From: Burkholderiaceae bacterium | GTDB taxonomy: Bacteria > Pseudomonadota > Gammaproteobacteria > Burkholderiales > Burkholderiaceae | Direction: 5' to 3' | Assembly (NCBI GenBank): GCA_021166835.1 | Contig: JAJPEN010000022.1 | Coordinates: 1 to 37,384 of the forward strand | Length of the DNA: 37,384 nt | Part shown: one piece after another, positions 9,481 to 17,808 of the stretch | Layout of the letters: the number at the start of each line of letters is the position of its first letter | Numbering within the stretch: position 1 is the stretch's first letter | The notes under the pieces: model-generated | Told to the model about the DNA's origin: nothing | Seen by the model: the letters and a program-made list of their open reading frames with translations, nothing else | Databases searched by the model: none | Translations under genes and position numbers: made by a program

Positions 9481-10740
9481 ATGCACTGCAAGCGCCCGCG
9501 CATCTTCGGAACCGCTTCGCCAGGCGCTGTCCGCATCGCCGCCGCGCTCGCGGCCTGTGCGGCGCTGCTCGCCGCCGCGCCGGCGGTACAGGCGCAACAG
9601 AAGCCGATCCGCTTCGGCGCGATCTACATCATGTCCGGCAGCGCGGCAGCCTACGGGCAGTTCGCCAAGCAGGGCATCGAATTGGCCGCCGACGAGATCA
9701 ACAAGAAGGGCGGCATCCTCGGCCGGCAGGTGGAGTTCGCGCTCGAGGACGGGCAGGGCAAGGTCGACGTCGCCATCCAGGCGGCGCGCAAGCTCGTGTT
9801 CCAGGGCGGCGCCGACGCGCTGATGGGGCTCGACAGCTCGGGCGTGGCCAACGGGCTGACGCCGATCGTTCCCGAACTGCGCAAGCCCTTCGTGATCACC
9901 CATGCCGCCTCCCCCGACGTGACCGGCAAGCTTTGCAATGCGTATACCTACCGGGTCAGCGTCAACGTCAACCAGAACATGGGAGCGGCGGCGCAGATCG
10001 CCGCCGAGAGCGGCGCGAAGCGCTGGACGACGATCGGGCCCGACTACGCCTTCGGCCACCAGTCGTGGGAGTACTTCGGCAAGTACCTGAAGCAGCGCAA
10101 GCCCGACGTCGAGCTGATGCAGGAGGTTGCCTTCCCGCGCTTCGGCGCCGAGGACTTCGTTCCGTTCATCAACAGCGTGATGCAGAGCAAGCCCGACGGC
10201 GTGCTGATCTCGCTGTGGGGCGGCGACCTGGTGAACTTCGTCCGCCAGGCGAAGAACCTCGGCTTCTTCGAGCAGAAATACCAGGTGCTGCTCACGCTCG
10301 GCGCGGCCGTCGAGGTGCTGTCGGCGCTCGGCGAGCAGATGCCGCAGGGCGTGTGGGCGGGCACGCGCTACTGGTTCGCCGCGCACGACAATCCGATCAA
10401 CAACGCCTTCGTCCAGTCGTATCTCGATCGTTTCGGCGCGCCGCCCAGCTACAACGCGGAAGGAGCCTACGCGGCGATGTATCTGTACAAGGCGGCGATG
10501 GAGAAGGCGGGCAGCGTGGACGGCGCAGCGGTGGCGAAGGCGCTCGCCGGAATGTCCTTCGACGCGCCCAACGGGCGCCTGACCATCCGCGCCGGGGACC
10601 ACCAGGCGGTGGTCGGCCCCACCTGGGGCAAGCTGGGCGCCTTCGATTCGAAATACAAGGTCCGCATGCTCGACGCGATGCGCACCTTCAAGGGCGAGGA
10701 CGTCACGCCGACGGTCGCCGAAACCGGCTGCAAGCTCTGA
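9481..10740 (+). CDS. Branched-chain-amino-acid-type ABC transporter substrate-binding protein (operon 1)
   Basis: A 419-residue periplasmic protein of the LivK/Leu-Ile-Val-binding family. A Sec signal peptide is clear: basic start, hydrophobic run AAALAACAALLAAAP, probable cleavage after AVQA (around residue 39). The mature part has the family features PIRFGAIYIMSGSAAAYGQFAKQGIELAADEINKKGGILGRQVEF and later YNAEGAYAAMYLYKAAMEKAGS. AGGAG at 9471-9475 supports the ATG at 9481. It heads an operon with two permeases and two ATPases. Family members bind amino acids, amides, urea or aromatic acids; the ligand cannot be told from sequence. The 170-bp gap to hsp20 must hold its promoter, which I could not place. 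Confidence 0.93.
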   Translation: MHCKRPRIFGTASPGAVRIAAALAACAALLAAAPAVQAQQKPIRFGAIYIMSGSAAAYGQFAKQGIELAADEINKKGGILGRQVEFALEDGQGKVDVAIQAARKLVFQGGADALMGLDSSGVANGLTPIVPELRKPFVITHAASPDVTGKLCNAYTYRVSVNVNQNMGAAAQIAAESGAKRWTTIGPDYAFGHQSWEYFGKYLKQRKPDVELMQEVAFPRFGAEDFVPFINSVMQSKPDGVLISLWGGDLVNFVRQAKNLGFFEQKYQVLLTLGAAVEVLSALGEQMPQGVWAGTRYWFAAHDNPINNAFVQSYLDRFGAPPSYNAEGAYAAMYLYKAAMEKAGSVDGAAVAKALAGMSFDAPNGRLTIRAGDHQAVVGPTWGKLGAFDSKYKVRMLDAMRTFKGEDVTPTVAETGCKL

Positions 10741-10769
10741 TCGCTGCGGCCGATTCCCCGAGTCTCGCG

Positions 10770-10795
10770 CCGGCGGGCCGACGCCCGCCCGCCGG
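10770..10795 (+). terminator. Hairpin between the binding-protein gene and livH (operon 1)
   Basis: CCGGCGGGC (10770-10778) and GCCCGCCGG (10787-10795) form a perfect 9-bp GC stem with an 8-nt loop, 14 bp before the permease ATG. There is no T-tract. Such stems after binding-protein genes commonly protect the upstream message or partly stop transcription so that binding protein exceeds permease. This function is inferred from position. Confidence 0.55.
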
Positions 10796-10809
10796 TTGAG
10801 CATCCCCGC

Positions 10810-11676
10810 ATGCAGGGAATCCTCGCCGCGCTGCTGAACAGCCTCGAGATCGGGCTGCTGCTGTTCGTCATCGCGGTCGGGCTGAACATCGTCTTCGGCG
10901 TCCTGAACGTCATCAATTTCGCGCACGGCGGGCTGTACATGCTGGGCGCGTATTTCACCTACACGGTGGTCGCCTATCTCGGCCTGCCGTTCTGGCCGGC
11001 GCTCGTGCTCGCGCCGCTGGCGGTGGCGGTGATCGCCGTCGCCCTCGAGCGTCTCGTGCTGCGCCAGGTGTACGGCCGCGACGTCTCCGACAGCCTGCTC
11101 GTCACCTTCGCGCTGCTGCTCGTCATCGACGACGCCGTGCGCGTCGCCTGGGGCTCGGGTATCCACGTGGTGGCGCCGCCGCCTTCGCTGCGCGGCACGG
11201 TCGACCTGTTCGGCATCACCTATCCCGTCTACAGCTTCTTCGTGATGGGCGCGGCGCTGGTCGCGATGCTCGCGTTGTGGCTGTTCTTCGTGCGCACGCG
11301 CGCCGGCCGCATCGTGCGCGCCGCCGCGATCGATCGTCGGATGGCCGAAGGCATCGGCATCGACGTTCCGCGCGTGATCACCGGCGTCTTCGCGCTCGGC
11401 GCGTGGATGGCGGGCGCGGCCGGCGTCGTTGCCGCACCGATCCGCGCGATCGCGCCGGGCATGGGCGATCGCGTGATCATCGATGCGTTCATCGTCGTCG
11501 TCATCGGCGGCCTGGGCAGCTTTCCGGGAACGCTGCTCGGCGCGCTCGTGCTCGGCCTGATCTACGGCTTCGGCGGACGCTACCTGCCGCAGATCAATCT
11601 CGTGCTGCCCTACCTCGGCATGGCGCTGGTGCTGCTGCTGCGCCCGCGCGGGCTGATGGGCAAGGGAGCCGCGTGA
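10810..11676 (+). CDS. LivH-type ABC transporter permease (operon 1)
   Basis: A 288-residue inner-membrane protein with about eight hydrophobic segments. The LivH pattern is plain: NSLEIGLLLFVIAVGLNIVFGVLNVINFAHGGLYMLGAY near the N-terminus, RRMAEGIGIDVPRVITGVFALGAWMAGAAGVV in the cytoplasmic coupling region, and FIVVVIGGLGSFPGTLLGALVLG near the end. It pairs with the LivM-type permease to form the transport pore. Its 3' end has a 20-bp tandem duplication (11654-11693), so the gene ends 20 bp earlier than its ancestor probably did. Start at 10810; the ribosome binding site is weak. Confidence 0.93.
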   Translation: MQGILAALLNSLEIGLLLFVIAVGLNIVFGVLNVINFAHGGLYMLGAYFTYTVVAYLGLPFWPALVLAPLAVAVIAVALERLVLRQVYGRDVSDSLLVTFALLLVIDDAVRVAWGSGIHVVAPPPSLRGTVDLFGITYPVYSFFVMGAALVAMLALWLFFVRTRAGRIVRAAAIDRRMAEGIGIDVPRVITGVFALGAWMAGAAGVVAAPIRAIAPGMGDRVIIDAFIVVVIGGLGSFPGTLLGALVLGLIYGFGGRYLPQINLVLPYLGMALVLLLRPRGLMGKGAA

Positions 11677-11693
11677 TGGGCAAGGGAGCCGCC
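11654..11693. repeat. 20-bp tandem duplication at the livH-livM junction
   Basis: TGATGGGCAAGGGAGCCGC occurs at 11654-11672 and again at 11674-11692, giving 20-bp units that differ only in the final base. The first copy ends livH (MGKGAA then TGA at 11674-11676). The second copy can be read as a six-codon ATG-GGC-AAG-GGA-GCC-GCC peptide ending at the TGA at 11694-11696, which overlaps the livM ATG at 11696. It also supplies AAGGGA (11682-11687) as the livM ribosome binding site. Confidence 0.9.
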
Positions 11694-11695
11694 TG

Positions 11696-12706
11696 ATGGC
11701 CCGTGCCGGCGAAAGCGTTGCTCCGGCGCAGCGTGCGGCTGCGGCCGATGCCGGCCGCGCGCGCGGCGCCTGGCTGGTCGGCGCGCTGCTCGCCGCGCTG
11801 CTGGTTGCGCTCTGGCTGCTGCCCGCGTGGGTGCCGTACTTCTACGTATTCGTCGCCACCCGCATCCTGCTGATGGGCCTGTTCGCGGCGAGCTTCAACC
11901 TGATCTTCGGCTACGGCGGCATGCTTTCGTTCGGGCACGCGGCGTTCTTCGGCGCCGGCGCGTACACGTCGGCGCTCGTGCTGCTGCATTTCGGCTGGCC
12001 GCTGCTCGCCGTCGTGGCTGTCGCGATGGTCGTCTCGGCGCTGCTCGCGTGGGCGATCGGCGCGTTCTGCGTGCGGCTGGACGAGGTCTATTTCGCGATG
12101 CTCACGCTGGCCTTCGGCATGATGGTCTACGCGATCATCCACCAGTGGCGCAGCCTCACCAACGGCAGCGACGGCATCGCCGGCTTTCCGCTGGGCAACC
12201 TCGGCCTCGGGCTGGACCTGCAGTTGGCCGATCCCGCGGTCTACTACCGCGTCGTGCTCGTCGTCGTCGCCGTGGCGGCCTTCGTGCTGTACCGGATCGT
12301 GCGCTCGCCCTTCGGACTGCTGCTCGCGGCGATACGGCAGAACGGCGAGCGTGTGGCCTTCTGCGGCGTGGACGTGCGGCGCCACCGCCTGATCGCCTTC
12401 GTCATCGCCGGATTGTTCGCCGGACTGGCCGGCGCGCTCTTCGCGCCGTTCAACCGCGTGGCGAATCCGGACATGGTGCACTGGACACAGTCGGCGCAGC
12501 CGGTGCTGATGACGATCCTCGGCGGCTCGGGCTATTTCCTCGGCCCGTTCTTCGGCGCGGCGATCTTCGTGCTGCTGGAGACGTGGATCACCACGTGGAC
12601 GGAACACTGGATGCTCTTTCTCGGCATCGTGCTCGCCGTGCTCGTGATCTTCTTTCGCCGCGGCATCTTCGGCACGATCCTCGACCGCTTCGCGAGGCGG
12701 CAATGA
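11696..12706 (+). CDS. LivM-type ABC transporter permease (operon 1)
   Basis: A 336-residue inner-membrane permease with about eight to ten hydrophobic segments. After a ~20-residue cytoplasmic start it shows the LivM pattern FAASFNLIFGYGGMLSFGHAAFFGAGAYTSAL, the coupling-region sequence LLLAAIRQNGERVAFCGVDVRRHRLIAFVIAGLFAGLAGALFAP and ILGGSGYFLGPFFGAAIFVLLE. AAGGGA at 11682-11687, created or copied by the local duplication, is its ribosome binding site. Its stop overlaps the start of the LivG-type ATPase in an ATGA arrangement, so the two are translationally coupled. Confidence 0.93.
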   Translation: MARAGESVAPAQRAAAADAGRARGAWLVGALLAALLVALWLLPAWVPYFYVFVATRILLMGLFAASFNLIFGYGGMLSFGHAAFFGAGAYTSALVLLHFGWPLLAVVAVAMVVSALLAWAIGAFCVRLDEVYFAMLTLAFGMMVYAIIHQWRSLTNGSDGIAGFPLGNLGLGLDLQLADPAVYYRVVLVVVAVAAFVLYRIVRSPFGLLLAAIRQNGERVAFCGVDVRRHRLIAFVIAGLFAGLAGALFAPFNRVANPDMVHWTQSAQPVLMTILGGSGYFLGPFFGAAIFVLLETWITTWTEHWMLFLGIVLAVLVIFFRRGIFGTILDRFARRQ

Positions 12707-13467
12707 GCGAAGCGGCTGCGCTGCTGTCGGTACGCGGGCTGTCGAAGCGCTTCGGCGGCGTGCGCGCGGTCGATCGCGTCGACCTCGACGTGGCGCCGCG
12801 CGAGACCGTCGCGCTGATCGGGCCCAACGGCGCGGGGAAGACCACCTTCTACAACCTGCTGTCCGGGCGCATGCAGCCGAGCGCGGGAAGCGTCGTCTTC
12901 GGCGGACGCGACGTCACCGGCCTGCCGCCGCATCGCATCAGCCGGCTCGGCATCTCGCGCTCGTTCCAGATCACCAACATCTTCCCGGAGCTGACGGCAC
13001 GCGAGAACGTCGAGGTCGCGCTCACCGCACTGCACGGCAAGGCGCTGCGCCTGTTCTCGCGCGCGGCCGGCGATCGCGCGCTGCACGGCGAAGCCCGCGC
13101 GCTGCTCGAGCGCCTGGGGCTCGGCTCGCTCGCCGAGGCGCGCGCCGGAACGCTGAGCTACGGCGACAAGCGCCTGCTCGAGATCGCCATCGTGCTGGCG
13201 ACGCGTCCGCGCCTGGTGCTGCTCGACGAGCCCACCGCCGGCATGACGCCCGAAGAGACGCGTGGCGTCGTCGAGCTGGTGCGGCAGCTGGCGCGCACCG
13301 GCGAATACACGTTCCTGATCACCGAGCACGACATGGAGGTCGTGTTCGGGCTGGCCGACCGTATCGTCGTGATGCACCGGGGCGCGGTGCTCGCGCAGGG
13401 CAGCGTCGACGAGATCCGGGCAAGCCGCGAGGTGCGCGAGGCGTATCTCGGCGAGCCGGACGATTGA
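12703..13467 (+). CDS. LivG-type ABC transporter ATP-binding protein (operon 1)
   Basis: A 254-residue cytoplasmic ATPase. Walker A GPNGAGKTT, Q-loop in SRSFQITNIF, the signature LSYGDKRLLEIA (a LivG-type variant of LSGGQ) and Walker B LVLLDEPTAGMTPEE are all present, followed by the switch histidine in FLITEHDMEVVFGLADRIVVMHRG. The C-terminal VREAYLGE tail is typical of LivG. It energises uptake by the two upstream permeases as a heterodimer with the LivF-type ATPase. The start ATG at 12703 overlaps the livM stop. Confidence 0.94.
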   Translation: MSEAAALLSVRGLSKRFGGVRAVDRVDLDVAPRETVALIGPNGAGKTTFYNLLSGRMQPSAGSVVFGGRDVTGLPPHRISRLGISRSFQITNIFPELTARENVEVALTALHGKALRLFSRAAGDRALHGEARALLERLGLGSLAEARAGTLSYGDKRLLEIAIVLATRPRLVLLDEPTAGMTPEETRGVVELVRQLARTGEYTFLITEHDMEVVFGLADRIVVMHRGAVLAQGSVDEIRASREVREAYLGEPDD

Positions 13468-13468
13468 C

Positions 13469-14197
13469 ATGGAACGCCCGACAGCCGCACCGACTCCGCT
13501 GCTCGTCGTCGACCAGCTGCACACCTACTATGGCGAGAGTCACGCGCTGCAGGGCGTGAGCCTGCGCGTCGACGCGGGCGAAGTCGTCTGCCTGCTCGGG
13601 CGCAACGGCGCGGGCAAGAGCACCACGCTGAACAGCATCGTCGGGCTGACGCCGTCAAGGCGCGGCACGGTGCGCTTCGAGGGAGAGGAGATCCAGCGCC
13701 TGCCGGCGCATCGCATCGCGCGCCGCGGGCTGGCGCTCGTTCCCGAGGACCGGCGCATCTTCGCCGGGCTTACCGTCGCCGAGAACCTCGAGGTGGCGGC
13801 GCCGGCGCGTACGCCGCGCGAGCGGCGCTGGCCGGTCGAGCGCATCTTCGACGAGTTCCCGATGCTCGCCGAAGTGCGCGCCCAGGACGGCGCGACGCTG
13901 TCGGGCGGCCAGCAGCAGATGCTCGCGATCGCGCGTGCGCTGGCCGGCGAACCGCGGCTGCTGCTGCTCGACGAGCCGAACGAGGGCCTGGCGCCGGTGA
14001 TCGTCCAGCAGATCGGCGCGCTGATCGATCGGCTGGCCGAGACGACGACGATCCTCTTCACCGACCAGAGCGTGCGCTTCGCGCTGCGGCACGCGCAGCG
14101 CGGCTACATCCTGCAGAAGGGGCGCATCGTCTACGAGGGCAGCGCCCGACGCATCGCCGACGACCCCGACGTGCAGCGCTATCTGTCGGTGGCCTGA
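13469..14197 (+). CDS. LivF-type ABC transporter ATP-binding protein (operon 1)
   Basis: A 242-residue cytoplasmic ATPase beginning one base after the LivG-type stop. Features are Walker A GRNGAGKST, LALVPEDRRIFAGLTVAENL typical of LivF, signature LSGGQQQMLAIARAL, Walker B LLLLDEPNEGLAPV, and the D-loop/switch region, where the usual EQ/EH is FTDQSVRFALRHAQRGYILQKGRI. It completes operon 1 (binding protein, LivH, LivM, LivG, LivF). Its last 19 bases overlap the 3' end of the convergent TauB-like gene, so the two transcripts are antisense at their ends. Confidence 0.94.
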   Translation: MERPTAAPTPLLVVDQLHTYYGESHALQGVSLRVDAGEVVCLLGRNGAGKSTTLNSIVGLTPSRRGTVRFEGEEIQRLPAHRIARRGLALVPEDRRIFAGLTVAENLEVAAPARTPRERRWPVERIFDEFPMLAEVRAQDGATLSGGQQQMLAIARALAGEPRLLLLDEPNEGLAPVIVQQIGALIDRLAETTTILFTDQSVRFALRHAQRGYILQKGRIVYEGSARRIADDPDVQRYLSVA

Positions 14198-15513
14198 ACG
14201 GCAGGCCCGTCGGCGTCCGAAGCCGGCGCTGCCGTCTGCGGCTGCTCGAGCAGCAGCTCGCGCGAGACGTCGTCGTATTCGTACAGCTCGGCATAGCGGC
14301 CCCATTCGATCGCCGCGTCGAGCGTCTCGCGCGCGTACTGCTCGGTGAGATGGTCCTCCAGTTCGGTTTCGAAGCGCAGGCGCGGCGCGCGGCCGTTCGG
14401 GCGCGCGTGCAGCACGTCGCGGATGTGCGCGATCAGTGGAACGCGCAGCGCCTGCTCGCAGAACAGACGCTTGCGCTGCTGCGTGTCTTCGCGGGCGTAG
14501 GCGCGCCCCGCGTCGGTGAGCACGACGTCGCCGTGCGCGACTTCCGCCAGCCCGAGCAGGTGCAGCGCTTCGGCGACCGGCAGCAACTCGTCCAGCTCCA
14601 GGTGCAGCGTGTGCGCGACCACCGGCAGGTCGGCCGCGCCGTCGTACGGAGGCGCGGCGACCGTCTCGACCAGGCCGGCGATCAGGTTCACCGAGACGCG
14701 GCGGATGTGGCGCGCGATCGGCGCTTCCACCCCGCGGGCCGGCGCCGGCGCGCGTTCGGTGAGCAGCGCGTAGACGTCTTCGACCGCCTGGCGGAAGGCG
14801 GCCGACAGCCGATCCCGCGGATGCGGCAGTTCGATCGTGATCTCCGCGGCGATCCGCCCCGGGTTCGGCGCGAGCACGACGACGCGGTCGCACAGGAACA
14901 CCGCCTCCTCGATGTTGTGCGTGACGAGCACCACGGCGAGGATGTCGAGCCGACGTTCGGTCCACAGATCGAGGAAGTCGGTGCGCAGCGTCTCGGCGGT
15001 GAGCACGTCGAGCGCGGAGAAGGGTTCGTCCATCAGCAGCAGCTTCGGCTCGACGACGAGCGCGCGTGCGAAGCCGACGCGCTGCTGCATCCCGCCGGAG
15101 AGTTCGCGCGGATACGCGCTCTCGAATCCGTCGAGCCCGATCAGGTCGATCGCGGCCAGGGCGCGCCGGCGCGCCGTCTCGGTGTCGACGCCCAGCGCGC
15201 GCAGTCCGAGCGTGACGTTCTCGAGCACCGTGAGCCAGGGGAAGAGGGCGAAGCCCTGGAAGACCATCGCGACGCCCTGCACCGGGCCGCGCACCGGCTG
15301 CCCTTCGAAGACGACGCTGCCGCTGCTCGGCTGCACGAGTCCGGCGATGCTCCTCAGCAGCGTCGACTTGCCCGAACCGGAGCGACCGAGCAGGCCGACG
15401 ATCTCGCCGGCGCGCACCTCGAGATCGATCCGGTCGAGCACGAGCACCTCTCCGGAAGCCTTCGGAAAGCTCTTGCACAGCTTCTCCACGCGCAGCAGCG
15501 GTTCGTCGGGCAT
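14179..15513 (-). CDS. NitT/TauT-type ABC transporter ATPase with C-terminal AAA-associated domain
   Basis: 444 residues, much longer than a plain TauB/SsuB ATPase (~260). Residues 1-~250 are the nucleotide-binding domain: Walker A GRSGSGKST, signature LSGGMQQRVGFARAL, Walker B LLLMDEPFSALD and switch LVTHNIEEAVFLCDRV. Residues ~290-430 form a winged-helix-like extension (LPVVAHTLHLELDELLPVAEALHLLGLAEV ... LTDAGRAYA ... AIEWGRYAELYEYDD), the AAA-associated C-terminal domain known in some nitrate/sulfonate-type ATPases and thought to regulate transport. The start is the ATG at 15513, 8 bp after the permease stop. The transported compound is unknown. Confidence 0.92.
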   Translation of the reverse strand: MPDEPLLRVEKLCKSFPKASGEVLVLDRIDLEVRAGEIVGLLGRSGSGKSTLLRSIAGLVQPSSGSVVFEGQPVRGPVQGVAMVFQGFALFPWLTVLENVTLGLRALGVDTETARRRALAAIDLIGLDGFESAYPRELSGGMQQRVGFARALVVEPKLLLMDEPFSALDVLTAETLRTDFLDLWTERRLDILAVVLVTHNIEEAVFLCDRVVVLAPNPGRIAAEITIELPHPRDRLSAAFRQAVEDVYALLTERAPAPARGVEAPIARHIRRVSVNLIAGLVETVAAPPYDGAADLPVVAHTLHLELDELLPVAEALHLLGLAEVAHGDVVLTDAGRAYAREDTQQRKRLFCEQALRVPLIAHIRDVLHARPNGRAPRLRFETELEDHLTEQYARETLDAAIEWGRYAELYEYDDVSRELLLEQPQTAAPASDADGPAVQATDR

Positions 15514-15521
15514 CGAGGTTC

Positions 15522-17261
15522 TCAGCCGAGTCGGAAGCGGCGTTCCATCGCGTCGTACAGCGGACGCCACAGCAGCCGGTTGAAGGTGACGACGAATGCC
15601 GCCATCGTGGCGACGCCGAGCGCAATGCGCGCGTAGTCGCCGGCTTCGGTCTGCACCGTGATGTAGGCGCCCAGTCCGTGCGCGAGCAGCCGCTGGTCGC
15701 CCCAGCGGACCGCCTCGGCGACGATGGTCGCGTTCCATGCGCCGCCCCACGCGGTGAGCGCGCCGGTGACCGCGTACGGCGCCACGCCGGGCAGCAGCAC
15801 CTCGCGCCAGCGCAGCCAGCGGCGCACGTGCAGGCTGCGGGCGATCTCGAGCAGATCCTGCGGGATCGCGCTGGCGCCGGCGATCGCGTTGAACAGGATG
15901 TACCACTGCGCGCCCAGCACGATCAGCGGGCTGAGCCAGATGTCGGGGTTGAGCTGCCAGCGCACGATCACGAAGACGGCCAGCGGAAAGAACAGGTTGG
16001 CCGGCACCGCGGCGAGGAACTGCACGAGCGGCTGCACGCGCGCGGTCCACCGCGGCCGCAGTCCGATCGCCACGCCGATCGGGATCCAGACCAGCGAGGC
16101 GAGCAGCGTGAGCGCGATCACCCGCACGAGCGTCGCGCAGCCGAGCAGGAACACCTGCAGCCATTCGCGCGCAGCGATGCCGGAGAGGAAATGCCAGCCG
16201 TAGCCGATCGAGGCGGCGGCGAGCGCCGCCAGCACCGTCCACCAGGCGAGCGCGCCGACCCACGGGGCGGAGAACCGCCGGGCCAGATCGCGCACCCGCG
16301 CGCGGCGTGCGAGCGCGGCGACCGGCGCACGATGCAGCGTCGCATGGCGCAGCAGCGCCCGGATGCGCGCATCGAGCGTGCGCAGCGCCTGCGTGCGCCG
16401 CCACACCGACAGCACCCAGCTGCGCGGCGCCTCGCCCGTGCGCGCCGCGCCGAGGCGGAACTGGTCGGACCAGGCGACGAGCGGACGAAAGACGAAGACG
16501 TCGTACAGCGCGATGACGACCAGCATCGCCGCCAGCGCCCATCCCACTGCCGAGAGGTCGCGTTCGGCGATCGCCAATGCGACGTAGGAGCCGATGCCGG
16601 GCAGCGGAATCGTCCACGGGCCGACCGAGATCGCTTCGGAGGCGACGACGAAGAACCAGCCGCCCGACATCGAGACCATCAGGTTCCACACCAGCCCCGG
16701 CGTGGCGAAGGGCACGTCCAGGTGCCAGAAGCGCTGCCAGGCCGACATGTGCATCGAGCGCGCCGCATCGTGCAGTTCGCCCGGCACGGTTCGCAGCGAC
16801 TGGTAGAAGCTGAACGTGACGTTCCACACCTGGCTGGTGAAGATCGCGAAGATCGCCGCCAGCTCGGCGCCCAGCACCGAGTCGGGGAACAGGCGCAGGA
16901 AGACGACCACGGTGAACGACAGGTAGCCGAGCACCGGCACCGACTGCGCGACGTCCAGCAGCGGTAGCACGATCGCGCGTGCCCGCAGGTTGCGCGCGGC
17001 GAGCGTGCCGACGGCGAGCGCGAAGACGAGCGACAGCGCAAGCGCCGCGAACATCCGGAAGGTGGTGCGCAGCGCATAGACGGGCAGGTTCGCGATGTCC
17101 AGCGACACCGGCGCCGCCTCGAGCGCGGCGAGCGGCGCGCGCATCGGCTGCATCGCCGCGACGACGAACGCGACGGCGCCCAGCGCGAGCGCTGCGGCGA
17201 GCAGGTCCCAGCGATTGACGCCGACCCGCAGGGCGATCGGGAACGCGTAGCGGCGTTGCAT
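15522..17261 (-). CDS. Fused double permease of a NitT/TauT-type ABC transporter
   Basis: A 579-residue inner-membrane protein made of two binding-protein-dependent transport domains in tandem. The first lies at residues ~80-270 (VLPLLDVAQSVPVLGYLSF ... TVPGELHDAARSMHMSAWQRFWHLDVPFATPG), the second at ~370-570 (LVQFLAAVPANLFFPLAVFVIVRW ... IPQDLLEIARSLHVRRWLRWREVLLPGVAPY). Both contain the EAA-type loop that docks on the ATPase, so one polypeptide can supply the whole pore. The start ATG at 17261 is the first consistent with a short cytoplasmic N-terminus. It is followed by the ATPase gene. No substrate-binding protein gene accompanies them here. Confidence 0.93.
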   Translation of the reverse strand: MQRRYAFPIALRVGVNRWDLLAAALALGAVAFVVAAMQPMRAPLAALEAAPVSLDIANLPVYALRTTFRMFAALALSLVFALAVGTLAARNLRARAIVLPLLDVAQSVPVLGYLSFTVVVFLRLFPDSVLGAELAAIFAIFTSQVWNVTFSFYQSLRTVPGELHDAARSMHMSAWQRFWHLDVPFATPGLVWNLMVSMSGGWFFVVASEAISVGPWTIPLPGIGSYVALAIAERDLSAVGWALAAMLVVIALYDVFVFRPLVAWSDQFRLGAARTGEAPRSWVLSVWRRTQALRTLDARIRALLRHATLHRAPVAALARRARVRDLARRFSAPWVGALAWWTVLAALAAASIGYGWHFLSGIAAREWLQVFLLGCATLVRVIALTLLASLVWIPIGVAIGLRPRWTARVQPLVQFLAAVPANLFFPLAVFVIVRWQLNPDIWLSPLIVLGAQWYILFNAIAGASAIPQDLLEIARSLHVRRWLRWREVLLPGVAPYAVTGALTAWGGAWNATIVAEAVRWGDQRLLAHGLGAYITVQTEAGDYARIALGVATMAAFVVTFNRLLWRPLYDAMERRFRLG

Positions 17262-17334
17262 GAGGACGGATTGTCTCAGCCGCCGCCGGCAGCGGCTCGC
17301 GGATGCGCTACATTCGTCGTGGGAGGGCCACGAC

Positions 17335-17796
17335 GTGAACGACGACATCCCGACGCTGCGCAGGATCCTGAAGTCGTGCCGGACGATCGCCGTCGTCGGC
17401 CTGTCGGCCGAATGGCATCGGCCGAGCTTCTTCGCCGCGAAGTACCTGCAGGAGCACGGCTACCGGATCGTTCCGGTGAACCCGCGCTACGACAAGGTGC
17501 TCGGCGAGCGCTGCTACGCGTCGCTGCGGGATATCCCGCATCCGGTCGACATGGTCGACGTGTTCCGGCGCACCGCCGACGTCGGTCCGATCGCCGAGGA
17601 GGCGATCGCGATCGGCGCGAAGTGCCTGTGGCAGCAGCTCGGCGTGCACAACGTCGAGGCCGACGCGCGCGCCCGCGCCGCGGGCCTGGATTCGGTGATG
17701 GACCGCTGCGTGAAGATCGAGCACGCGCGCCTGTTCGGCGGCCTGCACTGGGCCGGCGTGAACACCGGCGTGATCTCGGCGCACCGGCCGCTCTGA
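17335..17796 (+). CDS. CoA-binding-domain protein (YccU-like)
   Basis: 153 residues, a single Rossmann-type CoA_binding domain: RTIAVVGLSAEWHRPSFFAAKYLQEHGYRIVPVNPRYDKVLGERCYASLRDIP, then VDMVDVFRRTADVGPIAEEAIAIGAKCLWQQLGVHN. This family resembles the nucleotide-binding part of succinyl-CoA synthetase; some members bind CoA, but their cellular role is not established. The GTG at 17335 is chosen because GGGAGG at 17321-17326 lies eight bases upstream; the ATG at 17260 would overlap the divergent permease gene and add unrelated sequence. It is followed by metY after 12 bp. Confidence 0.9.
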   Translation: MNDDIPTLRRILKSCRTIAVVGLSAEWHRPSFFAAKYLQEHGYRIVPVNPRYDKVLGERCYASLRDIPHPVDMVDVFRRTADVGPIAEEAIAIGAKCLWQQLGVHNVEADARARAAGLDSVMDRCVKIEHARLFGGLHWAGVNTGVISAHRPL

Positions 17797-17808
17797 CGGA
17801 CCCGAGCG

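Noticed and set aside
11676..11696. Six-codon peptide MGKGAA as a separate regulatory leader gene
   Set aside because: It is explained by the tandem duplication and has no attenuator structure; I note it only as a consequence of the repeat.
17260..17334. ATG start at 17260 for the CoA-binding protein
   Set aside because: It overlaps the divergent permease start, has no ribosome binding site, and adds residues unlike the family.
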